A DNA stretch of 64,000 bases from Hellea sp. (lineage in GTDB: Bacteria; Pseudomonadota; Alphaproteobacteria; Caulobacterales; Maricaulaceae): positions 124,001 through 188,000 of the forward strand of contig JAOIVW010000002.1 in assembly GCA_028224375.1 (NCBI GenBank), written 5' to 3'. Shown piece after piece: positions 41,317 to 49,960 of the stretch. The position numbers and the translations under genes were made by a program. The notes beneath the pieces were generated by a model. The model saw only the letters and a program-made list of their open reading frames with translations. It was not told the DNA's origin and searched no databases. Numbering within the stretch: the stretch's first letter is position 1; each line of letters starts with the position of its first letter.

Positions 41317-42582
41317 CTAATTATAGGCGCTTTCACCGTGAAGGCTCGTATCCAAGCCTACATATTCCTGCTCTTCGGTGACGCGCAGACCGAGCGTAAC
41401 TTTTAGGACCACGAGGATAACCGCGCTGGCAATAGCTGACCATGCGACGACCGCCGCTGTGCCTGTGAGCTGAACCATGAAGTCACCATCGCCCGTTCCG
41501 CCAAGCGCTGTGCTGGAGAGGAAGGGAAGGATCAAAATACCGAGAATACCGCCGACACCGTGAACCGCAAACACATCAAGGCTGTCGTCGATTTTCAGCT
41601 TCACGCGAATAAGGTGAACCGCCGCGTAGCAGAGCAAGCCGCCAGCCAAACCAATCAGCAAAGCGCCTCCGGGGCCAAGCACGCCTGCCGCAGGTGTGAC
41701 TGTCGCTAGACCCGCAATTGTACCCGTTGCCGCGCCGACCAATGTCGGTTTCTTATTTGTGATGGCTTCGATAGCCACCCAGACGAGGGTCGCGACAGAG
41801 GCGGAAATATGGGTGACGAGCAGAGCCATGCCTGCGCCGCCATCAGCGGCCAGTTGTGAGCCGCCGTTAAAGCCGAACCAGCCGACCCAGAGCATAGACG
41901 CGCCAATCATAACGATGGCCGGACGGTGAGGGACTGCGAGCTCATTGGGAAAGCCTTTGCGCTTACCGAGCATGAAGACATAGACCAAGGCCGAGATACC
42001 CGCCGTGGCGTGAACGACAAGGCCGCCTGCGAAATCGATAAGGCCTTTTTCCGCCAGCCAGCCGCCGCCCCAAACCCAGTGGGTTACAGGTGCATAGACG
42101 ACGAGCAACCATAAAGCTGTGAAAATCATGACGGGCAGAAACTTTACGCGCTCAACAAAGGCGCCAACGATAAGGGCCGGGGTGATAACGGCAAAGGTCA
42201 TTTGGAAGGCGAGGAAAACAGATTCGGGTATTGTTCCGCTAACAGCATCTCGTCCAAGATTTTTAAGAAACAGATTTTCCAATCCGCCCCACCATCCATT
42301 GGCGGATCCAAAGGCAATGGAGTAACCCGCCACGACCCAAATGATAGAGGCGAGAGCGGCTATTACGTAAACTTTCATCAGAACGGAGAGATAATTTTTC
42401 GCCCGCACCAATCCGCCGTAAAACAGCGCTAATCCCGGCAAGGACATAAAGAGCACTAAGGCGGTGGCGGTTAATATCCAAGCTGTGTCGCCTGAATTGA
42501 CAGCTGCGTCTTGCGCAAAGGCTGTGGTGGATGCGGCCATAGCCGCCGTTAAGCCGATAAGGGCTTTGGATAATCTATTCAT
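41317..42582 (-). CDS. amtB: Ammonium transporter (Amt family), copy 1
   Basis: 421 residues. A signal peptide (ALIGLTAAMAASTTAFAQ) precedes eleven membrane helices. GLALFYGGLVRAKN is the Amt N-terminal block. The pore twin histidines are His191 (GGLVVHATAG) and His341 (FAVHGVGG). It imports ammonium across the inner membrane. Usually glnK, encoding its PII regulator, precedes amtB; none is found here. A second Amt gene lies 213 bases upstream on the same strand with its own terminator, so the two are separate units. Confidence 0.92.
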   Translation of the reverse strand: MNRLSKALIGLTAAMAASTTAFAQDAAVNSGDTAWILTATALVLFMSLPGLALFYGGLVRAKNYLSVLMKVYVIAALASIIWVVAGYSIAFGSANGWWGGLENLFLKNLGRDAVSGTIPESVFLAFQMTFAVITPALIVGAFVERVKFLPVMIFTALWLLVVYAPVTHWVWGGGWLAEKGLIDFAGGLVVHATAGISALVYVFMLGKRKGFPNELAVPHRPAIVMIGASMLWVGWFGFNGGSQLAADGGAGMALLVTHISASVATLVWVAIEAITNKKPTLVGAATGTIAGLATVTPAAGVLGPGGALLIGLAGGLLCYAAVHLIRVKLKIDDSLDVFAVHGVGGILGILILPFLSSTALGGTGDGDFMVQLTGTAAVVAWSAIASAVILVVLKVTLGLRVTEEQEYVGLDTSLHGESAYN

Positions 42583-42704
42583 AGCGTTTCCCCGCTTAAT
42601 TTTGTCATCTTATTATGTCTGACGCGCTAGAGCATCTCTCATAGCGGCGGGAGTCGCGCGGGCAGGTGTCTTGGGGAAGAAAAGCACGCGCCCAAATATT
42701 AAAC

Positions 42705-42747
42705 GAAAAAACCCCGGCTCTGCACATATGCTGTGCAAGGCCAGGGT
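42705..42747 (-). terminator. Terminator after the second ammonium transporter gene
   Basis: On the minus strand a two-part stem (ACCCTGGC...GCCGGGGT outside, TGCACA...TGTGCA inside) is followed by TTTTTTCG. It ends the Amt gene at 42795. Confidence 0.85.
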
Positions 42748-42794
42748 CTATCACCGTGCTCAATTAATGAGCACGAGGGGAAAATTTGTGCAAA

Positions 42795-44108
42795 TTATGC
42801 GTTCACAAATTCAGGATATGAGGCGATGCCGACTTCATGGCTATCCAATCCGTCATATTCAACTTCTTCGCTGACCCGGATGCCTATGCTAACTTTCAGC
42901 GCATACCATACAATAGCTGAGGCCGCGCAGACAAAGACGCCTGTTGCGAGAACACCGATGAGCTGTGTCATGAAACTGATAGACTCGTCATTATTTGTGA
43001 AGGCTACGGCAAGCGTGCCAAAGATACCGGCCACTAAGTGAACCGGTATAGCGCCGACAACATCATCAATTTTAAGCTTGTCGAGTAGCGGAACAGTCAA
43101 ACATGCAAGAAGCGAACCGAGCCCGCCAACTAACAAGGCAACAGGTACGCTAGGCGTCAGTGGTTCAGCTGTGATAGCGACGAGGCCTGCCAGTGCGCCG
43201 TTGAGCGCCATTGTCAAATCAATCTTCTTATAACGAAGCTGCGTGTAGATAACCGCGATGATAACACCGGCAACAGCCGCCATGTTCGTGTTTACGAAAA
43301 TCTTAGAAATAGAATCCGCATCTGAGATTGTGCCCATGGCGAGTTGTGACGCGCCGTTAAAGCCAAACCACCCAAGCCACAGAATAAAGACACCAAGTGT
43401 TGCGAGCGGCATGTTCGATCCTGGAATAGGATTGACCTTACCGTCAACATATTTGCCTTTACGGGCGCCTAAGATTATGGCGCCCATGAGAGCGGCCCAA
43501 CCGCCTGTTGAGTGAACGAGTGTTGATCCGGCAAAGTCAGAGAACCCTCTGTCATCAAGCCAGCCATATCCCCATTCCCATGAGCCAACCACTGGATAGA
43601 TGAAGCCAGTTAGAACGACTACAAAAATAATAAAGGGCCAAAATTTAATGCGCTCGGCAACTGTACCAGAGACGATAGAGGCTGTTGTCGCGCAGAAGAC
43701 CATTTGGAAAAACCAATCAGAGTAAGACGAGTACCCTGTGCCTACGTCCTCAGCTACAAATTCATATCCAAATGCAAATGTACCGAAGATATTATTATCC
43801 GCAGCTCCTACATACATTAGGTTATAGCCGATGACCCAAAACATGAGGCCCGCGACTGAATAAAGACTGATATTTTTAAGGCACTGCATGGACACGTTTT
43901 TCGTGCGCACGAGGCCCGCTTCGAGCATGGCGAAACCTGCCGCCATCCACATAACTAAGAAGCCGCCAATTAAAAATAGCAGCGTATTAAAGATAAAGGC
44001 GTCATTTGCCGCCAAGCTATCAAGCGTGGGTGCATCTTGCCCCCAAGCCATCATTGGGAGCGCGCTCAAAACCGCCGCCCCGCCTATTATTTTTGCGATT
44101 TTACGCAT
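42795..44108 (-). CDS. Ammonium transporter (Amt family), copy 2
   Basis: 437 residues with an N-terminal signal peptide (IIGGAAVLSALPMMAWGQ) and eleven helices. MLEAGLVRTKNVSMQCLKNISLYS, FAGSTLVHSTGGWAALMGA and GAIPVHLVAGIFGTLA carry the Amt signatures, including both pore histidines. It is distinct from copy 1, with an extracytoplasmic insertion near AADNNIFGTFAFGYEF, and probably belongs to another Amt subfamily. No glnK is adjacent. Confidence 0.9.
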   Translation of the reverse strand: MRKIAKIIGGAAVLSALPMMAWGQDAPTLDSLAANDAFIFNTLLFLIGGFLVMWMAAGFAMLEAGLVRTKNVSMQCLKNISLYSVAGLMFWVIGYNLMYVGAADNNIFGTFAFGYEFVAEDVGTGYSSYSDWFFQMVFCATTASIVSGTVAERIKFWPFIIFVVVLTGFIYPVVGSWEWGYGWLDDRGFSDFAGSTLVHSTGGWAALMGAIILGARKGKYVDGKVNPIPGSNMPLATLGVFILWLGWFGFNGASQLAMGTISDADSISKIFVNTNMAAVAGVIIAVIYTQLRYKKIDLTMALNGALAGLVAITAEPLTPSVPVALLVGGLGSLLACLTVPLLDKLKIDDVVGAIPVHLVAGIFGTLAVAFTNNDESISFMTQLIGVLATGVFVCAASAIVWYALKVSIGIRVSEEVEYDGLDSHEVGIASYPEFVNA

Positions 44109-44160
44109 AGGATATCCCTTCCATAAATTACTTGTGGTTTGGCTTTGAAGGGGCGCGTTC

Positions 44161-44174
44161 CGACTCGCGAGTCG
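44161..44174. promoter_or_regulatory. 14-base palindrome upstream of the second Amt gene
   Basis: CGACTCGCGAGTCG is a perfect palindrome lying about 55 bases upstream of the Amt start at 44108, and about 110 bases before the divergent DUF952 gene. It is a possible operator; no sigma-54 promoter or NtrC site was recognised. Confidence 0.35.
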
Positions 44175-44285
44175 TTCGAAGGGGCAAAGGGGTAAACGAT
44201 TGCTTAAGGTTATTTTATGTGCGCGAATAATTCGAATCTGCTTTAATGTTGTGCAGAGCTAATCCAGCGGCAGAAAGAGACTAAA

Positions 44286-44639
44286 ATGCGTGATCCGATA
44301 ATTTACAAAGTTCTCCGCCAATCAGAGTGGGAGACACTAAGCCGTGACGGTCAATTTGAGGGCAGCGCACATGATCAACGCGACGGCTTTATACATATGT
44401 CCATAGCGGCCCAATTGCAGGGTACGCTCGATAAGCATTATACGCAGGGCGATATTCTGGTGCTGGCCGCTGTAAGATATAAAGATGTCGCGGAGACCGT
44501 AAAATGGGAAGTCTCGCGCGGCGGAGCCGAGTTCCCGCATATATATGGTGTGTTGCCTTTAGAAGCGGTAGAGCAACACTGGGACTTGTCACCAGACCCG
44601 AAAGGGCGATATGCGGTGAGTGAACTCATTACGGATTAA
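44286..44639 (+). CDS. DUF952 family protein
   Basis: 117 residues. IYKVLRQSEWETLSRDGQFEGSAHDQRDGFIHMS and GAEFPHIYGVLPLEAVEQHWDL are DUF952 signatures. The family is related to glutathione S-transferase-like or ADP-ribosyl-type folds in some annotations, but has no proven activity. It ends two bases before pyrD, and DUF952-pyrD pairs are common in Alphaproteobacteria, so an operon is likely. Confidence 0.85.
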   Translation: MRDPIIYKVLRQSEWETLSRDGQFEGSAHDQRDGFIHMSIAAQLQGTLDKHYTQGDILVLAAVRYKDVAETVKWEVSRGGAEFPHIYGVLPLEAVEQHWDLSPDPKGRYAVSELITD

Positions 44640-44641
44640 AC

Positions 44642-45700
44642 ATGTCACTTTTTTATAAAATGGGTACGGCGGCGATGCGGATGCTCCCAGCTGAACGCGC
44701 CCATAATACAACCATCAAAGCGCTAAAGGCGGGACTTGGCCCTGTTGCGAATAAGACGGCTTCGCCGGAACTGATTACGCAGGTTGGCGGGCTGACCCTG
44801 CCTAACCCTGTGGGCCTTGCAGCGGGCTTTGATAAGAACTGCCAAGTGCCCGATGCGATGCTCGCCGCAGGTTTTGGTTTTGTTGAATGCGGAACGGTCA
44901 CGCCGCGCCCTCAAGTGGGCAATCCGAAACCGCGCCTCTTTCGCCTGACGGAAGACAAAGCGGTAATTAACCGCATGGGCTTTAATAATGGCGGACTGGA
45001 TGAGTTTAAAACGCGCCTTGAAAAGCGCCACGGCAAGTCTGGGATTGTCGGGGCTAATTTGGGCGCAAATAAAGACAGCGATGACCGCGTCGAAGATTAT
45101 GTCAAAGGCTTGAAAGCGCTGTGGGGCATGAGCGATTATTTCACGATTAATATCAGCTCGCCAAACACGCCGGGTCTGCGCGATTTGCAAAATGAAAATG
45201 CAATGGATGAGCTCTTGGGCCGTATCGCCGAGGCGCGGGCTGAGCTGACAGGTAGCACACCGAGCTATCCGGTTTTCTTAAAGGTCGCGCCGGATGTCGA
45301 TATGTCCGAGATTGAACGGATAGTTGAGCAAGCCCGCATGTATGGCATGAACGCTATCATTGTTTCCAACACAACAATCGCGCGGCCTGATAGCCTGCAA
45401 AGCGCGCATCGCGGCGAGACAGGCGGGCTCTCAGGCGCCCCGCTTTTCGAAACATCAACAGCAGTCCTGAGAGAGTTTTCCGCCGCCGCCCAAGGGAAAA
45501 TAGACTTAATCGGCGTGGGCGGTATTAGCAACGGGCAGCAGGCTTACGCCAAAATCCGTGCTGGGGCCAAAGCCGTGCAGCTTTATTCCGCGCTCGTCTT
45601 TAAAGGGCCGGGGTTGGTGACGGACATTAATCGGGATTTGAAAGCGCGCTTAAAGGCGGACGGGTTTAACAATATTTCCGAAGCTGTGGGGCAGGGATAG
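44642..45700 (+). CDS. pyrD: Dihydroorotate dehydrogenase (quinone), class 2
   Basis: 352 residues. The amphipathic N-terminal extension (LFYKMGTAAMRMLPAERAHN) used for membrane contact, PVGLAAGFDKNCQ, GFNNGGLDEF, FTINISSPNTPGLRDLQ (catalytic Ser region) and LIGVGGISNGQQAYAKIRAGAKAVQLYSALVF are all class 2 features. It oxidises dihydroorotate with FMN and passes electrons to ubiquinone, in pyrimidine synthesis. It follows the DUF952 gene after two bases. Confidence 0.95.
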   Translation: MSLFYKMGTAAMRMLPAERAHNTTIKALKAGLGPVANKTASPELITQVGGLTLPNPVGLAAGFDKNCQVPDAMLAAGFGFVECGTVTPRPQVGNPKPRLFRLTEDKAVINRMGFNNGGLDEFKTRLEKRHGKSGIVGANLGANKDSDDRVEDYVKGLKALWGMSDYFTINISSPNTPGLRDLQNENAMDELLGRIAEARAELTGSTPSYPVFLKVAPDVDMSEIERIVEQARMYGMNAIIVSNTTIARPDSLQSAHRGETGGLSGAPLFETSTAVLREFSAAAQGKIDLIGVGGISNGQQAYAKIRAGAKAVQLYSALVFKGPGLVTDINRDLKARLKADGFNNISEAVGQG

Positions 45701-45709
45701 CTGAAGGAA

Positions 45710-46174
45710 GTGGAAGAAGTGTTTTTTGAAATAAGTGAAACAAAAACTCTATTAAAATCTCTACTTCCCATGGGTAATGACGAGTATCGTTTTTTGTCTG
45801 ACAGAGAAGACAATAGTGCTACCATTTCTATATTTAGGTTTGGAGAGTTTAAGAAAAAAACGCTTAAAATTACTCTTTTCCGCGCTACTAATGTCGATCA
45901 AATTTTTAACGCATGGACAATTTTTGTTAAGAAAATTGATAAAAAAAAGCAATTTGAGTCTATTGAAAAGACGGAAACAACACTTTGGTTTTACGTGAAC
46001 GATTACAACGGAGAACGACTACCATTCTCCGAAATCGAAGAGTTTTTAGAAGCAGGTAATTTTAACAAAATTGACTATAGCAAAGCAAGACTTGCATATA
46101 GGATTGCGACTCTGCGTTATCAGATGGGCCTACGAGTGGCTGAAAGCCTAAATCTCTTTCGTCATAAAGACTGA
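45710..46174 (+). CDS. AT-rich protein of unknown function
   Basis: 154 residues, start GTG 45710 with GAAGGA just upstream (a second GTG lies nine bases on). The protein is rich in Lys, Phe and Glu; it shows no signal peptide, membrane helix or family motif that I recognise. Base composition is clearly lower in GC than in pyrD and the following genes, which suggests recent gain. Its stop overlaps the convergent GNAT gene by 27 bases. It begins ten bases after pyrD and may be read through from it. Confidence 0.55.
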   Translation: MEEVFFEISETKTLLKSLLPMGNDEYRFLSDREDNSATISIFRFGEFKKKTLKITLFRATNVDQIFNAWTIFVKKIDKKKQFESIEKTETTLWFYVNDYNGERLPFSEIEEFLEAGNFNKIDYSKARLAYRIATLRYQMGLRVAESLNLFRHKD

Positions 46175-46603
46175 GTGTTCGCACTGTTTGTAATCACCAA
46201 AGGGGCCGCAGTCTTCGAAACCGAAGCGCTTGTAAAGTTTAACGGCTGGTTTGAAATATAGGCCGGGATGAGTCTCTAATGAGAGTCTTTTATAACCCCG
46301 CTCTTTGGCGAGTTTAATAATATGATAGAGCAAGGCTGCGCTAACGCCGCGGCGGCGAAAGTGGCGGTCTGTGTGGGTGGATTTAATTTCGCCATGTGTT
46401 GCGTCGAGCTCTTTTAAAGCGCCGCAGCCGGTCAGAGTTTCGCCTTCCCAGACAGAAAAGAAGGTCACGTCATCGGCCTGCAATCCTTCTATGTCGAGCA
46501 CTTGATTGGTGTTCGCATCTTTATTGGCGAAAACCTCATCCAGATGTATCTTGACCAAAGCCCGCACATCGGGATGAGTCAAATTATCAATTTTAATGTC
46601 CAT
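46148..46603 (-). CDS. GNAT-family N-acetyltransferase
   Basis: 151 residues. GALKELDATHGEIKSTHTDRHFRRRGVSAALLYHIIKLAKERGYKRLSLET contains motif A (RRRGVSAALL), the acetyl-CoA pyrophosphate loop, followed by the family end FKPAVKLYKRFGFEDCGPF. It transfers acetyl groups to an unknown amine. Last gene of a leftward operon; its start overlaps the MATE gene by eleven bases. Confidence 0.85.
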   Translation of the reverse strand: MDIKIDNLTHPDVRALVKIHLDEVFANKDANTNQVLDIEGLQADDVTFFSVWEGETLTGCGALKELDATHGEIKSTHTDRHFRRRGVSAALLYHIIKLAKERGYKRLSLETHPGLYFKPAVKLYKRFGFEDCGPFGDYKQCEHSVFMTKEI

Positions 46604-47942
46604 CGGAGAGATCCATCTTTTTCCGAATATTAGGAAAGTAAAAAGCCAGTGTTACGGCTCGCGCTATATAATACATTAAAAACGCAATCCAGATTCCATC
46701 TTTTCCTAGTCTTGGAGTCAAAACATAATGAGCGGCAATATAAATTGCAACAGCTGCAATGGCGGCATTACGCATTTGTACTGTATTGGTTGTGCCAATG
46801 AAAATACCGTCAAGCTGCCAAGCGGTAAACCCAGCAATGGGCGCAAGCGCGCAATAGGGCAGATAGCGCAGCGCGCTCTCTATCACGGCGGGGTCTTTGG
46901 TCAGCAGCGCAATAAAGTGTGGTCCGCCGAAATATATGGTGGCGGCAATCAGAAACGCAAAAATAACAGAGAACTCTGTGGTTAGCCTTATGGCTTTGTC
47001 AAAGCGTTTACGGTTCTTCGCGCCGTAAGCTGCCCCCGTCACGGCTTCGGCGGTATGGGCGAAAGCATCTAGTACTAGCGCGACCATGGTAATGAACTGC
47101 ATCAAGATATGATAGCCCGCCAAAAAGATAACGCCTTGCGCGGCGGCGGCATTACCGAAAAAGCTAAAACCAATAGTGAGACACATTGTGCGAATAAAAA
47201 TATTGCTGTTGGTGATACCGAGTTTTTTCAAAGCCTCTGGATTGAGCAAAGCCTTTTTCGATAGCGCTTCGGGTTTAAATCCGCCGCGAGCTTTGATGGC
47301 GGTATAAGCCAGCCATAAGCCAGCCGCCAGACCGCACCATTCGGCTATGGCAGAGGCAATGCCAACGCCCCAAAGGCCCCAACCAAAGTGAATCACAAAA
47401 AGAGGCGAGAGCAGGATATTTACAACGTTTAAAACAATCTGCATTTTCAGCGCCAGACCAGAACGGCCAATGCCGACAAACCAGCCCATCAGGGCGATAG
47501 AGGCGAGTGTCGCGGGCAGACCCCATAGCCTTGCGCCAATATAGATAGCGGCAGAACTTTCGACTTCGGGTGTTCCTGTGAAAATTTGAAAAGCGCCTGC
47601 GAGGAGCGGGAGTTGCGTTAAAAAAATCAACAGCCCGATGGTTAGGCCCAGCGGAACGGCTCTGATGAGATGCGCTTGCACGCCGCCTTCATCCCGCGCC
47701 CCGTCACTTTGCGCGGCCAGCCCTGCCGTACTCATACGCAAGAATCCAAATCCCCAATAAGCGATGCCATAAATGACTGCGCCCAGCCCGATACCTGCCA
47801 GAGCGGTTGTCGAGCTATAACGGCCTATAACAAATGTATCGACGAGGCCGACAATGGGCGCGGCAGCATTGGCCAGCATAATGGGCCAGCTTTGGGTGAA
47901 CACATTCCTTCGAGTAAGAGCTATGCCCCCAGCAGAGCTCAT
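46593..47942 (-). CDS. MATE-family efflux transporter
   Basis: 449 residues from ATG 47942 with twelve predicted helices. VFTQSWPIMLANAAAPIVGLVDTFVIGRYSSTTALAGIGLG is the MATE N-terminal block, and the second half repeats the fold (VALVLDAFAHTAEAVTGAAYGAKNRKRF). It resembles DinF-type exporters, which move drugs or other compounds using ion gradients; the substrate is unknown. Its start overlaps the stop of the thioesterase gene in TAATG. A longer reading frame to 48011 lies within that gene. Confidence 0.88.
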   Translation of the reverse strand: MSSAGGIALTRRNVFTQSWPIMLANAAAPIVGLVDTFVIGRYSSTTALAGIGLGAVIYGIAYWGFGFLRMSTAGLAAQSDGARDEGGVQAHLIRAVPLGLTIGLLIFLTQLPLLAGAFQIFTGTPEVESSAAIYIGARLWGLPATLASIALMGWFVGIGRSGLALKMQIVLNVVNILLSPLFVIHFGWGLWGVGIASAIAEWCGLAAGLWLAYTAIKARGGFKPEALSKKALLNPEALKKLGITNSNIFIRTMCLTIGFSFFGNAAAAQGVIFLAGYHILMQFITMVALVLDAFAHTAEAVTGAAYGAKNRKRFDKAIRLTTEFSVIFAFLIAATIYFGGPHFIALLTKDPAVIESALRYLPYCALAPIAGFTAWQLDGIFIGTTNTVQMRNAAIAAVAIYIAAHYVLTPRLGKDGIWIAFLMYYIARAVTLAFYFPNIRKKMDLSDGH

Positions 47943-48358
47943 TAGTCCGTCTTCGACAGGAGATAATGGCCTTGCATGGCCGCGATGGGTTTGTCGTAAT
48001 CGTCTTGCCAAGCTTGCACCCGCACATTGGCCACGCGGCTACCCTGTTTGAATATTACAGCGCGGGCATAAGTATCTTTGGGGTGACCCTTACGCAGATA
48101 ATCTACATTAATTCCGATGGGTTTCGGCAAGGGGCGTTCGGCGTCTTGATCAATCAGCAATTGGATAATCGCTGCCATTTCCATCAGCCCGCTAATCGCG
48201 CCGCCATGAAGTGCGGGCAAGGTTGGGTTGCCGATATTGGTCTCTATAAAAGGCATAACCAGTGTGAACTCTTCGTTGATGAGAAGAGGTTTTAATCCTA
48301 AAGTTTCAGCATATGGAATGCGGGAGAGCTCTTTTGATATTCTATCGTCCCTTACCAT
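47942..48358 (-). CDS. PaaI-like hotdog thioesterase, first copy
   Basis: 138 residues. The hotdog core PTLPALHGGAISGLMEMAAIIQLL (HGG active-site region), PIGINVDYLRKGHPKDTYARA and VANVRVQAWQDDYDKPIAAMQGHYLL are PaaI-type. The enzyme should hydrolyse an acyl-CoA. Its start overlaps the end of a second thioesterase gene by seven bases, and its stop overlaps the MATE start. Confidence 0.87.
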   Translation of the reverse strand: MVRDDRISKELSRIPYAETLGLKPLLINEEFTLVMPFIETNIGNPTLPALHGGAISGLMEMAAIIQLLIDQDAERPLPKPIGINVDYLRKGHPKDTYARAVIFKQGSRVANVRVQAWQDDYDKPIAAMQGHYLLSKTD

Positions 48359-48813
48359 GCCTTGGCATCCTTCGGGCGAAGACCTGTGGCCATGAATGTG
48401 GCTTGGGCCATTGCGACCGGGTCATCCTCATCGCCGTCATGGGCAATGGCGCGCAGGAAAGCGACATGCTTAGTGGTCTTATAACAATGGGCTTGGGCAA
48501 TGATGGTCTCGCCCGGTTTGGCCGCGCGCATATAATCTATGGAGAGGTTAAGCGTCGCGCAGGCGCTGGGTTCATCAAATCCAGCAATCGCGGCTAGACC
48601 GCAGGCTTGGTCGAGCAATGTCGTTACGGCTCCTCCATGTAGAACCTTGGTATCAGGATCGCCAATGAGGTCAGGGTTATAAGGCAGGCTCATCGTGGCG
48701 CGGCCTTTATCAACCGCGACGAATTTAATGCCGAGCTTTTTACCGTGCGGCGTATGCTCCGCCAGTGTTGGCCCCAGCTCCCATAATTTTTGTATAAAAT
48801 CATTACTTGCCAT
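48352..48813 (-). CDS. PaaI-like hotdog thioesterase, second copy
   Basis: 153 residues. TKVLHGGAVTTLLDQACGLAA carries the HGG motif with Asp two turns later, and LNLSIDYMRAAKPGETIIAQAHCYKTTKHVAFLRAIAHD fits the PaaI/COG2050 subgroup. The two copies may act as a heteromeric pair, since many hotdog enzymes pair up, but this is a guess. It lies ten bases from the esterase gene upstream. Confidence 0.87.
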   Translation of the reverse strand: MASNDFIQKLWELGPTLAEHTPHGKKLGIKFVAVDKGRATMSLPYNPDLIGDPDTKVLHGGAVTTLLDQACGLAAIAGFDEPSACATLNLSIDYMRAAKPGETIIAQAHCYKTTKHVAFLRAIAHDGDEDDPVAMAQATFMATGLRPKDAKAW

Positions 48814-48823
48814 GAGGCTATCC

Positions 48824-49960
48824 TTAGAGACTCTCGTAGAGGGCGTCTATGAGGCGTCTTGGCCGCATATCCCCTATAAGCGTATTCTCTTGGCGGTTCA
48901 TGACATAAGCGCCGTGAAGTCCTGTGACTGGGTCAGCAAAGACACAAGACCCGCCCCAACCGCTATGGCCCACAGTTTCAGCGTTAGGCCCGTAAAAATA
49001 ATTAGGGGCGTTGCGCATTACGCCCGCCGCAAAATCTACATCGAATGGCACAACAAGATTGGGGCCTGAGATGCGAGACTGGCGCAGGAACCCAACAATG
49101 TCTTCTGAAAGATATTTTGTCTGCTCAACATTTCCGTCCACAGCCATTTGCATCAGCCTTGCGAGGCCTTTGGCTGTGGCTTGGCAATTACTGCCTGCAA
49201 ATTCTGCTTGGCGCCATTCGCTGACAGGGCGGCCCCCAGGCGAAGAGCTTTTATTCATAAAGGCGGCTTTCGTCGCGGCGTTCATCTCGCCCAAATCCGC
49301 CATAGCTTTCGGCTTTATCATGGTTGAGCAGCGGTGATGTTCCTCTTCGGGCAGGCCAATCCATACATCAATATCATTTGGCGCGCAGAGATCCTCGCGC
49401 AAGATGCGGCCAAGGCTGCGCATATCTTTATCGGCCCGCCTTGCAATCTCGCCTGCCAAAAATCCAAAGGTGACGGGATGATAGCCGCTGGCGGAGCCCG
49501 GCGGGAAGATCGGTTCTTGCGCGGCAAGCTCAGTGCAGGTCTTATCCCAATCATACCAATCTTCAGGGCTCCAGTCGGGATTAGTGATGCCTGACAATCC
49601 AGCTTGATGCGACATGACTTGCGCGACGGACATCTCGCCTTTGCCATGGGCGGCAAATTCGGGCCAAAGGGTTGAGACAAGTTGATTATAGCCCAAACGG
49701 TCTAGATCAGCGAGGTGGGCAATCACTAAGGCCGCCACCGCTTTCCCTGAAGAAAAAACCGAAAACAGCGTGTCATCCTTGACGGGTTCAGTCTTTTTAC
49801 GGTCCGACCAGCCGCCTTTTAAATCAATTAAAAGCTCGCCATCCCGATAGACACAAAATTGCGCGCCATGCTCTAAATCATTGTCGAAATTAGCTTTAAA
49901 AGCCTCGGCAACAGGCTCCAGCCCTGAAGCTGTAAAAATATCAAAAGGCGTATCGGTCAT
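48824..49960 (-). CDS. EstB-type serine hydrolase (beta-lactamase fold)
   Basis: 378 residues. The SxxK nucleophile motif is Ser70-Ser-Gly-Lys73 in SVFSSGKAVAAL. VMSHQAGLSGI and PGSASGYHPVTFGFLAGEIARR (conserved Tyr) follow, and GHSGWGGSCVFADPVTGLHGAYVMN gives the class C-like HxG-type block. There is no signal peptide, so it is a cytoplasmic esterase of family VIII rather than a secreted beta-lactamase. Its start overlaps the pyridoxal kinase stop by four bases. Confidence 0.87.
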   Translation of the reverse strand: MTDTPFDIFTASGLEPVAEAFKANFDNDLEHGAQFCVYRDGELLIDLKGGWSDRKKTEPVKDDTLFSVFSSGKAVAALVIAHLADLDRLGYNQLVSTLWPEFAAHGKGEMSVAQVMSHQAGLSGITNPDWSPEDWYDWDKTCTELAAQEPIFPPGSASGYHPVTFGFLAGEIARRADKDMRSLGRILREDLCAPNDIDVWIGLPEEEHHRCSTMIKPKAMADLGEMNAATKAAFMNKSSSPGGRPVSEWRQAEFAGSNCQATAKGLARLMQMAVDGNVEQTKYLSEDIVGFLRQSRISGPNLVVPFDVDFAAGVMRNAPNYFYGPNAETVGHSGWGGSCVFADPVTGLHGAYVMNRQENTLIGDMRPRRLIDALYESL

